64,000 nucleotides of DNA, from positions 208,753-272,752 of the forward strand of contig DATJAY010000004.1 in the NCBI GenBank assembly GCA_035515795.1, read 5' to 3'. The position numbers and the translations under genes are program-made. The DNA is from Candidatus Acidiferrales bacterium. GTDB taxonomy: Bacteria; Bacteroidota; Ignavibacteria; Kryptoniales; JAKASW01. Shown piece by piece: positions 63,041 to 64,000 of the stretch (position 1 is the first letter of the stretch; each line of letters opens with the position of its first letter). Under the pieces are notes generated by a model, which had not been told where the DNA came from, ran no database searches, and saw nothing but the letters and a program-made list of their open reading frames with translations.

Positions 63041-64000
63041 CTACTGAATAATTTCCGGCGGAGTGTTTTGAATATCGATCGGCGGCGGTGCCTGCATGCC
63101 GGGGAGATCATGCTTCCTGGCACGCAGGTCGAAATACATGACCACGGTGAACACAGGCGTGACGAGGAGCGAAAATAAGGAACTGATGCCGATAGCGATT
63201 CCGACTCCTGGTCCTAATGACTTCATAGCCTGGTGGATTATCTGCGGATCAGGTTCACCCCCGGAGTTGCCGATCGCCGTGAAGATTCCTCTATAGAAGC
63301 TCCACATGCTCCCGAACGTAATCGGAAGAGAAACGATCGAGATGGCGAACTGTGACAGGATGGTAAGCAGGAGCAGGATGCCGAACGTTCGCCACCAATT
63401 CTCCTTTACGAGAAACCAGCTTTGGCGAAGCGCATCGAGCGGACTGAGGCTTTCCACCGCTACCGCCGTCAATGAAAAATACCACCTATAGGCTAAATAG
63501 ATGATAACCGGAACGCCGGCAATAAGGAAGAGCGCGACCAGTATACCAAAAACTACTCCGCTGTCGATGACGACCGCGAAAGTGGATAAGAAGAAGCCGA
63601 CGACCGCGGTACCGCCCCCAATGATCAAGAGTTTCAGTGCTGCCTGTCCGATTCCGTAAAGCCACTTCATGTAAAAAGTTTCCTTCATGGCTTCATTGAG
63701 TCCGACCTCCTCTCCAAGCATTTCTTTGCCGACGGTGTAACTGATGGTAATTTCCGCAAGGAGTGTACCGAGAGCGAGGATGAGTATGGCAACGAAGAAC
63801 AGAGCCATCTCGCCGAAAAACTGCAGCATGAACGGTGAGCCCGGCTGCTCGTGGATAAGTGAGCCGTTGGATGGAAGTACCATATCTGCAATCGAGGAAT
63901 AAAAACTGTTCGCCGCAATTATCAGGAGAATGATCGGTATCACGAGAAAAATTACTGCGGCGACGATATTCCGCAGAAACGTTTTTCCGATCAAGGTGAA
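63041..64000 (-). CDS. Multi-span membrane protein, N-terminus cut by window edge
   Basis: At least 319 residues; the frame continues past 64000, so the start is outside. Six to seven hydrophobic segments, with a central region ESLSPLDALRQSWFLVKENWWRTFGILLLLT that is a common signature of the glycerophosphoryl diester phosphodiesterase membrane-domain / DUF975-like integral membrane proteins. The C-terminus is short and proline-rich (APPPIDIQNTPPEI). Role unknown. Probably cotranscribed with the CPBP protease downstream. Confidence 0.7.
   Translation of the reverse strand, partial: FTLIGKTFLRNIVAAVIFLVIPIILLIIAANSFYSSIADMVLPSNGSLIHEQPGSPFMLQFFGEMALFFVAILILALGTLLAEITISYTVGKEMLGEEVGLNEAMKETFYMKWLYGIGQAALKLLIIGGGTAVVGFFLSTFAVVIDSGVVFGILVALFLIAGVPVIIYLAYRWYFSLTAVAVESLSPLDALRQSWFLVKENWWRTFGILLLLTILSQFAISIVSLPITFGSMWSFYRGIFTAIGNSGGEPDPQIIHQAMKSLGPGVGIAIGISSLFSLLVTPVFTVVMYFDLRARKHDLPGMQAPPPIDIQNTPPEIIQ

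Overview
The window looks like a chromosomal segment of an uncultured FCB-group bacterium close to Ignavibacteriota/Kryptonia. Two secreted proteins end in type IX secretion (T9SS) sorting domains, one with the linker motif NYPDPFNPST that is typical of that lineage. Other pointers are a Bacteroidota-like serine palmitoyltransferase, a tricorn-type protease and a large multihaem cytochrome locus. Starts other than ATG (TTG, GTG) are frequent and many genes overlap by 1-4 bases (ATGA, TTGA, GTGA). The assignment to phylum is inference from gene content; there is no rRNA gene in the window and I recognised no tRNA.

Layout. 1-5.8 kb: a tight plus-strand run (uvrB end, comF, M28 peptidase lipoprotein, prmA, ppx, rsmB). 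5.9-7.6 kb: minus-strand YeaQ-like membrane protein and a cysteine desulfurase. 7.7-12.1 kb: Crp regulator, PHP phosphoesterase, ribH and a large PorZ-like propeller protein. 12.1-19.6 kb: GT-C membrane protein, a sphingolipid-type locus (Spt plus acetyltransferase-like protein), ilvE, a cNMP-binding protein, UspA and a thioredoxin-fold protein. 19.6-22.8 kb: NtrC-type regulator and its kinase. 23.1-31.1 kb: candidate extracellular electron transfer locus: a CbcL-like inner-membrane multihaem cytochrome with cytochrome b tail, a DksA-like protein, a tetrahaem c554-like protein, an outer-membrane barrel, a 14-haem cytochrome and a haem lipoprotein. Together they carry 44 haem-binding motifs. 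31.3-46.1 kb: housekeeping (HAD, upp, rplM-rpsI, rpsB-tsf-pyrH-frr, apt, purC), a CusRS-type two-component pair, a CitE-SGNH fusion, VIT and GT9 proteins. 46.2-49.6 kb: MoxR-like ATPase, MBL hydrolase and VWA protein.

49.9-58.4 kb is the accessory part. It holds a small T9SS cargo protein, a 17-unit 21-bp tandem repeat, several small unknown proteins, and a REP-associated tyrosine transposase flanked by perfect 15-bp-stem hairpins of one sequence family. It also holds a compact, visibly A+T-richer three-gene operon: a GHKL (MORC/MutL-like) ATPase, an unknown protein with a possible methyltransferase-like fold, and a beta-class DNA methyltransferase with a long C-terminal extension. I regard that operon as the best candidate for an undescribed system, probably DNA modification or defence; this is inference. 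58.7-64 kb: tricorn protease homologue, CPBP membrane protease and a truncated multi-span membrane protein.

All function calls come from reading motifs in the translated sequence; no database search was run.
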